Shown here: one piece after another, positions 36,795 through 44,522 of the stretch
Position numbering within the stretch: position 1 is the stretch's first letter
Layout of the letters: each line of letters opens with the position of its first letter
Origin: Xiheibacterium sp038325765
GTDB lineage: Bacteria > Myxococcota_A > Polyangia > Nannocystales > Nannocystaceae
Assembly: GCA_038325765.1 (NCBI GenBank)
Contig: JBBQJI010000020.1
Location: forward strand, 1-64,000
Reading direction: 5' to 3'
DNA: 64,000 nt
The notes under the pieces: model-generated
What the model saw: the letters and a program-made list of their open reading frames with translations, nothing else
Databases searched by the model: none
Told to the model about the DNA's origin: nothing
Program-made: the position numbers and the translations under genes

Positions 36795-39646
36795 GCTGGG
36801 CGGCCTCGCAGGCGCCGCCACAGCTCGCCCGCGGGCACGCCCTGCACGAGCGTTATTCGCAGACGCTTCGTATCGTTTCCCCCCGACGCACCTGGCTCCT
36901 GCCCGATCTTTCGCATCGCGGTGCCGATCGCCCGCGCAAGCGCAACATGATCGGTGACCAGCTTCGTCACGAGCGGGTACGGACGTCCGCGGATCGCGAG
37001 CGTCCGCTCCGAGATCGGCATCCCGCGCCTGATCAGCGGGGAGGAGTCGACCTCGATGCGCTCGATGTCGATCTCGGCACGGCCCAGCCGCCGGAGGATC
37101 GTCTCCAGACCGCGGCCGTACTCGGTGTTGCGCGCGCCGGCCGACGCCGACTTGTTGTCGCCGCGACTGTGGAACACCACCGTCGTGCGCTCGCCGTGGC
37201 TCTCGACGTCGAACCGTGCGTCGATCTCCGCCCCGTCGTCCCCCAACATCCGAGGCAGCTTCATCGACGACTTGCTCACGTCCTCGTGCCAGCGCTCCAG
37301 ATGAAGATCGACGAGCTCGCCGACGAGGCGTGCGAGCGCACTGGCGGATCCGTTCGCGAGCCGCGAAGCATCGAGGAACTTCGCATCGTGCAGAAAGAAC
37401 GCGCCACCGCCGAGCCGCGCGAGCTCGGCAAAGGTGGCCGTTTCCAGCACACGCTCGACTGACGCTGCGTCCGTCGCGTCGACGGCGAGGTCGCGCATGA
37501 TCGCGGGACTGCGTCGTGCTCTCGTCGCGATCCACTCCGCGATCGCGCGCTTGCGGATGCGCCCGGGAAACGGCTCGAGGTGCAACAGCGCCCCGAGGAC
37601 CAGCAGCATGTGGATGTTCTTCTCCTTCAATGCTTCGAGCTCGGCGAGCAAAGGGCGGCGCTGCTCGAACACGCCGAGGCTGTCAGGCTCGAGGTGGCCT
37701 CGCGATGCGACGAACGCTAGCCAGCCACCACCCTTGCCCGAGAGATCCTTGAGCCACCCGGCGCGCCATGCCTCGAGCGCGTTGGGGCGCGTGCCATGGA
37801 TCGAGTAGAACTCGGCGTACCACCGCTCGGCCTTTGTGCCCGCCTTCGCGCTCTGCTTGCGCAGCTGCGTCAGGATGTCCTGGGCTTCGAGATCGAACTG
37901 GATCTCCACGCCCGGCGGCAGATCGGCCGCGCGAAATCCCGGGCGCCACGGTTCGTCCCGCGTCGCGATCGTGATCTTCAGGGTCTCGAACAGCATCTCC
38001 GGCCGCCGCCCGAAGACCTCATGGTTGCCAATGAAATCCAGCACCGTCAGCGTCTTGCCCTCGACGTGTCGCAACCCTCGTCCCAGCTGCTGCAGCCACA
38101 CGACGCTGCTCTGCGTGGGGCGCAGCATCATCACCGTGTCGATGTTCGGAATGTCCACGCCCTCGTTGAACATGTCGACGCAGAAGACGATCTCGAGGTC
38201 CCCGCGCGCGAGGGATTCGAGCGAGGCCGTCCGAGGTGCCTCGCTGCCGGCGTACACGGCTGCGCATGCGCGCCCATGCGCCCAGAAGTACTTCGCCATG
38301 AAGTCGGCGTGCCCAGTGGTGACGCAGAACGCCAGTGCACGCACGCGACCGGGGGCGTGCGTCTCGAGGCTCTCGAGGATGTGTTGCGCGCGTGACTCGA
38401 TCGCGACCGTCGCGGTGAGGCGATCGTTCGTGTACGCGCGCCAGGGGATCTTCTCGTACTCGGTCGGATCCCCGATCCCGAAGTACCGGAACGCCGACAG
38501 CTGACCGTCCTCGATCCCCCTGGGCATGTCGGCGCGGTAGACCTCGTTGCCCCCGCAAAGCGACAGGATGTTCGCGCCATCCGTACGATCGGGCGTGGCG
38601 GTCAAGCCGAGCAAAAACTTGGGCTCGAAATAGTCGAGTACGCGCCGATAGGTTTCCGCCGCCGCGTGGTGGAACTCGTCGATCACGACGTAGTCGAAGT
38701 GCGTCGGCTCGAAGGACTCGAGGTGCTCATCCAAGGAGAGCGTCTGGATGGAGGCGAACAGCACGTCTGCGTGTGGATCTTTCTGGGTGCCGTGGTAGAG
38801 GCCCAGCCGCGCGGACGGGCGCACCTTCCGGAAGGTCTCGAGCGCCTGCGTCAGGATCTCTTCGCGGTGGGCGACGAACAACACGCGGCGAAACGGCTGA
38901 GAGTCGAACGCGCTCACGTAGGTCTTGCCGAGCCCTGTCGCGAGGACGACGAGCCCGGCGCGTTCGCCGAGTTGGCGCGTCTGCTCGAGCTTCAGGAGCG
39001 CTTCGCTCTGGATCCCGGGCCGAGGCTCTACCGGCCGTACGGGAGCGTCCTGCGCCACGGCGAAAGGCAGCACTTCGGCGCCGCGCGTGGGTGGCCGGCG
39101 GTTGCGTTCGTAGGCGTCGATCCAGTCCGCGTCGATCGGCTCGGTTGCCGGGTGCTGCCAGAGCTCGTCGAAGGCGGCGCGCGCCTCGACGAGGCCTTCC
39201 GCAGTCGCGATCTCGTAGCTCCACTCGAGGCCGGTCTTCAACGCGGTCTCGCTCATGTTGGAGCTGCCGATCCACGCGAGAGCTTTGTCTCGGCCGCGGA
39301 CGATCCAGACCTTGGGGTGGAAGGAGTCCCTGCGGTCCGGCTTCACCCGGTAGGCGCGTAGGTGGAGCGTCGGTTCGGAGGCGTTCGGGGTGGCGATACT
39401 GGAGAGTGTGAGGAGGTGGCGTAGGGCGTTCGGTTCGGTCACGCCCTGGTAGTCGCCGGTGATGATTCGGATCACGGAGCTTGGGCGCCGCAGGATGTCG
39501 ACGAGTCGGTCGTGCAGCAGGGTCACGCCAGCGTCGAAGATGAACGCGATGGCGAGGTCGACGTGGAGCGCGTCGTCGAGCGCGGGGCGGAGTCGCTGGA
39601 TGAGCGGGTCTGCCTCACCGCCGGACACGACTCTGCGCTGCGCCAC
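36791..39646 (-). CDS. PLD-nuclease/SF2-helicase fusion protein (helicase 2)
   Basis: A 951-residue relative of helicase 1 with the same domain order. The N-terminal PLD-like domain has HPK at residues 110-112 and GSSNMS at 127-132. The helicase has Walker A ATGLGKT (236-242), DEFH box (323-326), LTATPDRTDG and motif VI QQLGRGLRHVEG. The C-terminal 250 residues differ from helicase 1: no DUF3427 pattern is seen, but a segment (ARNTEYGRGLETILRRLG) recalls a small module I associate with some restriction endonucleases. The GTG at 39646 is the start. Its stop overlaps the small membrane protein gene by 4 nt. Confidence 0.88.
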   Translation of the reverse strand: MAQRRVVSGGEADPLIQRLRPALDDALHVDLAIAFIFDAGVTLLHDRLVDILRRPSSVIRIITGDYQGVTEPNALRHLLTLSSIATPNASEPTLHLRAYRVKPDRRDSFHPKVWIVRGRDKALAWIGSSNMSETALKTGLEWSYEIATAEGLVEARAAFDELWQHPATEPIDADWIDAYERNRRPPTRGAEVLPFAVAQDAPVRPVEPRPGIQSEALLKLEQTRQLGERAGLVVLATGLGKTYVSAFDSQPFRRVLFVAHREEILTQALETFRKVRPSARLGLYHGTQKDPHADVLFASIQTLSLDEHLESFEPTHFDYVVIDEFHHAAAETYRRVLDYFEPKFLLGLTATPDRTDGANILSLCGGNEVYRADMPRGIEDGQLSAFRYFGIGDPTEYEKIPWRAYTNDRLTATVAIESRAQHILESLETHAPGRVRALAFCVTTGHADFMAKYFWAHGRACAAVYAGSEAPRTASLESLARGDLEIVFCVDMFNEGVDIPNIDTVMMLRPTQSSVVWLQQLGRGLRHVEGKTLTVLDFIGNHEVFGRRPEMLFETLKITIATRDEPWRPGFRAADLPPGVEIQFDLEAQDILTQLRKQSAKAGTKAERWYAEFYSIHGTRPNALEAWRAGWLKDLSGKGGGWLAFVASRGHLEPDSLGVFEQRRPLLAELEALKEKNIHMLLVLGALLHLEPFPGRIRKRAIAEWIATRARRSPAIMRDLAVDATDAASVERVLETATFAELARLGGGAFFLHDAKFLDASRLANGSASALARLVGELVDLHLERWHEDVSKSSMKLPRMLGDDGAEIDARFDVESHGERTTVVFHSRGDNKSASAGARNTEYGRGLETILRRLGRAEIDIERIEVDSSPLIRRGMPISERTLAIRGRPYPLVTKLVTDHVALARAIGTAMRKIGQEPGASGGNDTKRLRITLVQGVPAGELWRRLRGRPA

Positions 39647-39845
39647 ACTGGGGAGCTTGTCAGCCCGGGGAGTTCTTCTCGAGTCCGATCACGACACGCG
39701 GACTCGTCGTGCTCGACTAGCGATCACGCGCGCTCTCGAACCCGCGCGATCAGATGGCCACTCGCGATATCGCCCCGTGACGTCCGGCGTCGCCCCATGC
39801 CGCCCGCGCGGTTCGATCGCGACGCCAGCCCCGTGCAGCGGTGGC

Positions 39846-40520
39846 TCACGAGCCCCCCGAGACCCCCACCGAGACCCCCTCACGCAACCCCACCACCGCC
39901 GACCCGATCGTCATCGCGTCCTGTTCGTGATGCGTGACCCACAACGCCACGATCCCGATCTCGTCCACCAGCGCCTGGATCTCCGCCCCCAGCTCCACCC
40001 GCAGCCCACGGTCGAGCGCCGAGAACGGCTCGTCCAGCAGCAGCGCGTGGGGCTCCGACGCCAGCGCGCGGGCGATCGCCACGCGCTGCGCCTCACCGCC
40101 GGACAGCGACGATGGCCAGCGATCCGCGAGATGCTCGACCTTCGCGCGAACGAGCCAGCGCAGTGCAACCTCTCGCCTGCGGGCACGCGTGGTCGAGCGC
40201 AATCCATACGCGACGTTCTCCCAGGCGCGAAGGTGGGGAAACAGCGCCAGCGATTGGAACACCAGCGCGATCCTCCGCCGGTGGGCCGGCACGGACCTGC
40301 CGCCCTCGCCGTCGAAGAGCTCGACGTCGCCCAGCGTGATCCGCCCGGCCTCGGGCACGACCAGTCCCGCGATGGTCGCGAGCAGCGTGCTCTTGCCTGC
40401 GCCGGAGGGACCGACGATGGCGGTGATGCCCGGGCGAAACGCGAGGTCCACGTCGAGTCGCGGACGGCTCGACTCGCCGGCGACGCGGACGCGCACGAGC
40501 AGCCGCGGATCACCAGGCAT
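39846..40520 (-). CDS. modC: Molybdate ABC importer ATP-binding protein
   Basis: A 224-residue ATPase with Walker A GPSGAGKS, Q-loop LVFQSLALFPHL, signature LSGGEAQRVAIARAL, Walker B ALLLDEPFSALDRGLR and H-loop WVTHHEQDA. Gene order and sequence make it ModC. ModC proteins are usually about 350 residues because of a C-terminal TOBE domain that senses molybdate; here the protein ends soon after the nucleotide-binding domain, so that domain is missing. ATG 40520 overlaps the permease end by 11 nt (ATG 40553 is an option). Confidence 0.85.
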   Translation of the reverse strand: MPGDPRLLVRVRVAGESSRPRLDVDLAFRPGITAIVGPSGAGKSTLLATIAGLVVPEAGRITLGDVELFDGEGGRSVPAHRRRIALVFQSLALFPHLRAWENVAYGLRSTTRARRREVALRWLVRAKVEHLADRWPSSLSGGEAQRVAIARALASEPHALLLDEPFSALDRGLRVELGAEIQALVDEIGIVALWVTHHEQDAMTIGSAVVGLREGVSVGVSGGS

Positions 40521-41175
40521 GCAGTCGCCTGCCGACGAGCTTGGTGCCGGCATACAAGGCGACGAAGGCGGCGGCCGACATCACCGCCACCATGCCCGCT
40601 GCCTCCGCCTCGCGGTTGGCCTGCACGGCGTCGTAGATCGCGAGCGCGCCGGTCTGCGTGAGCCCGGGGATGTTGCCGGCGATCATGAGCGTCACCCCGA
40701 AGTCCCCCAGCGCGCGGGCGAAGCCCAGTGCGAGCCCCGCCAGGATCCCACCGCGGCACAGCGGCAGTGAGATCGTCCAGAAGACGCGCACCGGCGACGC
40801 ACCGAGGGTGGCCGCCGCGCCGAGCAGTCGAGCGTCGACGTCCTCCATCGCCGTCCGTGCGGTCTTGACCACGAACGGGAGCGCCGCGATGGTCGCGGCG
40901 ACGATGGCGGCGGTCTTGGTGAAGACCAGGGGCGATCCCGTCAGCGCCTCGTACGCGCCGCCCAACGTGCTGTTGCGGCCGATGCCGAGCAGCAGATAGT
41001 AGCCCAGCACGGTGGGCGGCAGCACCATCGGCGCGGTGATGAGCGCGTCGAGCACATCGCTGCCGAAAAATCGCGTGCTCGACATGAGCCACGCGATGCC
41101 CACGCCCAAGACCCCGGCGATGCCGATCGCGACCACGGCGACCTCGAACGAGAGCAGCAGAGGATCGACGTTCAT
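40510..41175 (-). CDS. modB: Molybdate ABC importer permease
   Basis: A 221-residue membrane subunit with about five transmembrane helices, starting MNVDPLLLSFEVAVVAIGIAG. The motif LGPP/LPPTVLGYYLL and the EAA-like loop with GAAATLGASPVRVFWTISLP, plus GFARALGDFGVTLMIAGNIPG, are characteristic of ModB. The ATG at 41175 overlaps the ModA stop (ATGA). It works with ModA and ModC to bring molybdate into the cell for molybdenum cofactor. Confidence 0.92.
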   Translation of the reverse strand: MNVDPLLLSFEVAVVAIGIAGVLGVGIAWLMSSTRFFGSDVLDALITAPMVLPPTVLGYYLLLGIGRNSTLGGAYEALTGSPLVFTKTAAIVAATIAALPFVVKTARTAMEDVDARLLGAAATLGASPVRVFWTISLPLCRGGILAGLALGFARALGDFGVTLMIAGNIPGLTQTGALAIYDAVQANREAEAAGMVAVMSAAAFVALYAGTKLVGRRLHAW

Positions 41176-41960
41176 GGCTCGCGCGTCAGCGTCTCGTCCG
41201 GCAAGAGGAAGCCGTAGCGTCGCATCACGGCGCGACCGGACTCCGCGTTGATGAACGCCGCGAACGAGGCCCCGCCCTCGCGATCGGTGCCCTGCGTGCA
41301 GACCACCAGCGCCTGGTCGATGGGCCGATGGGCCGCCTCGTCGATCAGGATCCACGGATCGTCGTCGTCATCGACCACGAGCGACAGCGCGACGATGGCC
41401 GCCTCGACGTTGCCGGTCTCGGCGAACTGCAGGGTCTGCCGCACGTTCTCGCCCAGCACCAACCGCGACTCGACCGCGCCGTAGATGCCGAGCGATTCGA
41501 GCGCCTGCTTGGCCGCTTGTCCGTAGGGCGCGTGCTCGGGGTTCGCGATCGCGATCCGCGTGAACCGGGGATCCGCGAGGTCCGCCGCCGCCTTCGGCGC
41601 CGCCACGCGGTCACGCTTGGTCCAGACCACGATCCGCCCGCGGGCATAGGGAGCCTTGGTCGCGCCGTCGCACACACCGGCGGCCACCACCTCGTCGACG
41701 AACGAGACGTTCGCGGCCGCGAACACGTCGAAGGGTGCACCCTCGCGGATCTGCTTCGCCAACAGCCCCGTCGAGCCGAAGCTGAACACGACCGCTCGCC
41801 CTGTCTCGCGCTCGAACGCGCGCGCGAGCTCGTCGAAAGCGTCTGTCAGATCCGCCGCCGCAGCCACGCGAACAGGCGGCGGCGCCACCGGCTCCCGCCG
41901 ACACGCGATGGCGCCCAGCAGTGCGACGCCCAGGATGGCACCGACGATCCCTCGGCCCAC
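41172..41960 (-). CDS. modA: Molybdate-binding periplasmic (lipo)protein
   Basis: The substrate receptor of the ModABC importer, 262 residues from GTG 41960 (GTG 41993 is an option). The signal GIVGAILGVALLGAIAC ends in a lipobox. The mature N-terminus VAAAADLTDAFDELARAFE, then FSFGSTGLLAKQIREGAPFD and VFAAANVSFVDEVV are the ModA signature, and the late strand FAAFINAESGRAVMRRYGF is also typical. The three mod genes form a tight operon, with no modE-like regulator in the window. Confidence 0.92.
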   Translation of the reverse strand: MGRGIVGAILGVALLGAIACRREPVAPPPVRVAAAADLTDAFDELARAFERETGRAVVFSFGSTGLLAKQIREGAPFDVFAAANVSFVDEVVAAGVCDGATKAPYARGRIVVWTKRDRVAAPKAAADLADPRFTRIAIANPEHAPYGQAAKQALESLGIYGAVESRLVLGENVRQTLQFAETGNVEAAIVALSLVVDDDDDPWILIDEAAHRPIDQALVVCTQGTDREGGASFAAFINAESGRAVMRRYGFLLPDETLTREP

Positions 41961-42037
41961 AGGGCCGAGGCTGCCCTCGCTCGCGGCGTCCACCGGCCCG
42001 GAGGGTAGCAACAGCGCACTGCAGGGGATAGCCGCGA

Positions 42038-43846
42038 TCAGAACACCGGCACGTCGCCCACCGCGGCCGGCGTCTCGTCGTCGCCGACCGACTCGAGGTC
42101 GCCGTAGCCGAGCCGTCCCTCGTTGCCCAAACCCCAGCAGCGCACGCCGCCGGCCCCGAGCACCGCGCACGCGTGATCGTTGACCAACGCGAGCTGCACC
42201 GCCGGGCCACCGAGATCGACGACGCCGACGCTGCTGGGGAGCTCGTTGTCGCCGATGTCGTCGAAGTTCGCGCCGCCGAGGCCACCGTAGCCGCCGAAGC
42301 CCCAGCAGCGCACCGTGTCGTCCTCGAGGCGCGCGCAGGTGTGCAAGAAACCGCCGAAGATGTCGGCGGCGAAACCATCGATTGCGACGAACCCCACCGC
42401 GGTGGGCAGCTCGTCGTCGCCGATCGTCGCGACGTTTCCGTAGCCGAGCTGGCCGAGCAACCCGGCGCCCCAGCAGCGCACGTTGCCGCCGTCGAGCACC
42501 GCGCAGGTGTGACGACCGCCGGCAGCGAGGTGTGAGACCGGACCGCCGACCTGCACGACGTCCACCGCCGTGGGCAGCTCGTCGTCGCCGATCGTCAGCG
42601 TGTTGCCCTGGCCGAGCTGCCCGTTGGCACCTCCTCCCCAACACCGCACCGCGCCGCCGACGAGCAACGCGCACGTGTGCTGATAGCCGACGACGAGCTG
42701 CGTCGCCGGGTCGCCGGTGTCCACCAACCCCACCGCCGTGGGCAGCTCGTCGTCGCCGATCGTCGAGGTGTTGCCGAGCCCGAGTTGGCCATCGTTGCCA
42801 GCGCCCCAGCACCGCACGTCGCCGCCCTCGAGCAGCGCGCAGCTGTGATAGTAGCCGGCGACCAGATCGATGGCGATGCCGTCCAGGGCGATGGGATCGA
42901 CGGTCGAGGGCGTCTCGTCGTCGCCGATGTCCTGCTGGCTGCCGTGCCCGAGCTGACCGTACTCGCCGTCGCCCCAGCACCGCACCGCGCCGTCGTCGAG
43001 GCGCGCGCACGTGTGCAGATACCCCGTCGCGACCTGGACCGCCGTGCCGCCGAGATCGATCGTGCCCACGGTGCTGGGCAGCTCGTCGTCGCCGATGGTG
43101 TCGACGTTGCCCTGGCCGAGCTGGCCGGAGCTGCCCAGACCCCAGCACCGCACCGTACCGCTGTCGAGCAGCGCGCAGCTGTGCTGGCCGCCGGTCGCGA
43201 CCGCGACCACCTCGGTGGCGGTGCAGTCGTTGTCGCAGCCGTCGCCGTCGGCATCGTTGCCGTCGTCGCACGCCTCACCGTCTTCGACCATCGCGTTGCC
43301 GCAATCCGGATCGACGCCGGTGTCGTCGGTCGTACTGCCGGACTGCGTGCCGCCGGAGTCCGTGCCGCTCTCCGATGCGCCGACCTCCGATGAACCAACT
43401 TCCGATGAACCGCTGTCCGACGAGCCGACCTCCGATGAGCCGACCTCCGACGAGCCGACCTCCGATGAGCCGCTCTCCGACGAGCCGACCTCCGACGAGC
43501 CGACCTCCGACGAGCCGACCTCCGACGAGCCGCTCTCCGACGAGCCGCTCTCCGACGAGCCGACCTCCGACGAGCCGCTCTCCGATGAGCCGCTCTCCGA
43601 CGAGCCGCTCTCCGACGACGAAGTATCGTCGCGCGTCGTGCTCGTGTCGGCGGGCCTGCCCGACGAATCCGAGCTGCTCTCTTCTTCGCTGGTGATCGAC
43701 GTCTGGGTGGTGGTGTTGGTGGTCGGTTCGGTGGTGTCGGTCGAGTCCGCGGACGCGGTCTCGGCTTCGACGACGTCACCGGGACAACCGGCGGCGACGA
43801 ATGTTGAAAATAGGAGGGGAAAGGGACGCCATCCGGGCGGCTGCAT
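42038..43846 (-). CDS. RCC1-repeat lipoprotein with Ser-rich linker
   Basis: A 602-residue surface-type protein. Starting at ATG 43846, the signal ends with lipobox FVAAGC (Cys21). A long Ser/Thr/Glu linker includes about 17 GSSE(S/V) pentapeptide units, then a short DPDCGNAMVEDGEACDDG cysteine module. From about residue 200 there are seven RCC1-type repeats of about 55 residues (pattern GxxHTCALLxxGxVRCWGxGxxGQLGxGN). Each repeat has two cysteines flanking its central turn (HTCA, RCWG), probably disulphide-linked. RCC1 repeats form seven-bladed propellers, so seven repeats make a complete ring. The ligand is unknown. Confidence 0.92.
   Translation of the reverse strand: MQPPGWRPFPLLFSTFVAAGCPGDVVEAETASADSTDTTEPTTNTTTQTSITSEEESSSDSSGRPADTSTTRDDTSSSESGSSESGSSESGSSEVGSSESGSSESGSSEVGSSEVGSSEVGSSESGSSEVGSSEVGSSEVGSSDSGSSEVGSSEVGASESGTDSGGTQSGSTTDDTGVDPDCGNAMVEDGEACDDGNDADGDGCDNDCTATEVVAVATGGQHSCALLDSGTVRCWGLGSSGQLGQGNVDTIGDDELPSTVGTIDLGGTAVQVATGYLHTCARLDDGAVRCWGDGEYGQLGHGSQQDIGDDETPSTVDPIALDGIAIDLVAGYYHSCALLEGGDVRCWGAGNDGQLGLGNTSTIGDDELPTAVGLVDTGDPATQLVVGYQHTCALLVGGAVRCWGGGANGQLGQGNTLTIGDDELPTAVDVVQVGGPVSHLAAGGRHTCAVLDGGNVRCWGAGLLGQLGYGNVATIGDDELPTAVGFVAIDGFAADIFGGFLHTCARLEDDTVRCWGFGGYGGLGGANFDDIGDNELPSSVGVVDLGGPAVQLALVNDHACAVLGAGGVRCWGLGNEGRLGYGDLESVGDDETPAAVGDVPVF
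43371..43620 (-). repeat. 15-bp in-frame repeats coding for GSSE(S/V) units
   Basis: About 17 copies of a 15-bp unit (+ strand CTCCGACGAGCCGAC and CTCCGACGAGCCGCT types) encode the serine-rich spacer of the RCC1 lipoprotein. Two versions alternate irregularly, giving Val or Ser at one position. Copy number can vary without a frameshift. Confidence 0.9.
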
Positions 43847-44084
43847 CGAGCGGACACTAACCCAGCACCTGTCGATGACCAAACCGCCCCACACCGCGGC
43901 GATGCGCGATCTTGGGAAACATCGTTCATTTCGCGAAGCGATACACAGAACCCATTCCGTGTCGCACGCGTCCGGTCGCCCCCGGCCGTGTCACACCGGG
44001 GAATCATTCGGCGCTTTCACGCTGGCTCCGCCGTGACGATGCGAACTGCACGTGCCCAAACGCCCACAGTGTGCTCGCGACACG

Positions 44085-44522
44085 TCAGGGCGATCGGCCG
44101 CGGACCGCGAACCATCCGCCCACGCCCACGCCGGCGCCGAGCTCGAGTCCGCCCGCGCGTCCCAGCCCGCGGCCGGCGGCGCCGGCTTCGACGTAGCGCA
44201 GCACACCGGGCCTTGCGCGCGCCTCCACGCTGGCGGCGAGCTCGAGATCGACGAACGCCCGCACCGCGGCCCGCTCCGATCGGAGCCACCACACCACGCC
44301 CGGTGCGGCGTGCAGCAGCGCGCCGACCCGCGGCACCGGCGAGGCCTCGCCGCCACCGGTCTGACCGAGCCTCGCGCCCGTGCCCACCACCGGCTCGACC
44401 GTCAACACCGCGCGCAGCGGCAGCGCGAATCGGCCGCGGCGCAGGTGCAGGCCAGTGCGTCCCGCTCGACCCGAGCCGCGCGTGAATCGCGAGTCGATCT
44501 CCGCCGAACGGAGGAGGTTCAC
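44085..44522 (-). CDS. Protein of unknown function coupled to the ABC exporter
   Basis: A 145-residue product from a GTG at 44522 that overlaps the stop of the second exporter gene (GTGA). The sequence alternates strand-like segments and basic turns (RFALPLRAVLTVEPVVG, VRAFVDLELAASVEAR, and a last strand-rich GGLELGAGVGVGGWFAV), suggesting a small beta-rich envelope protein, possibly a barrel fragment. No signal peptide is evident at this start, which leaves its location unclear. I do not recognise a family. Confidence 0.5.
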   Translation of the reverse strand: MNLLRSAEIDSRFTRGSGRAGRTGLHLRRGRFALPLRAVLTVEPVVGTGARLGQTGGGEASPVPRVGALLHAAPGVVWWLRSERAAVRAFVDLELAASVEARARPGVLRYVEAGAAGRGLGRAGGLELGAGVGVGGWFAVRGRSP

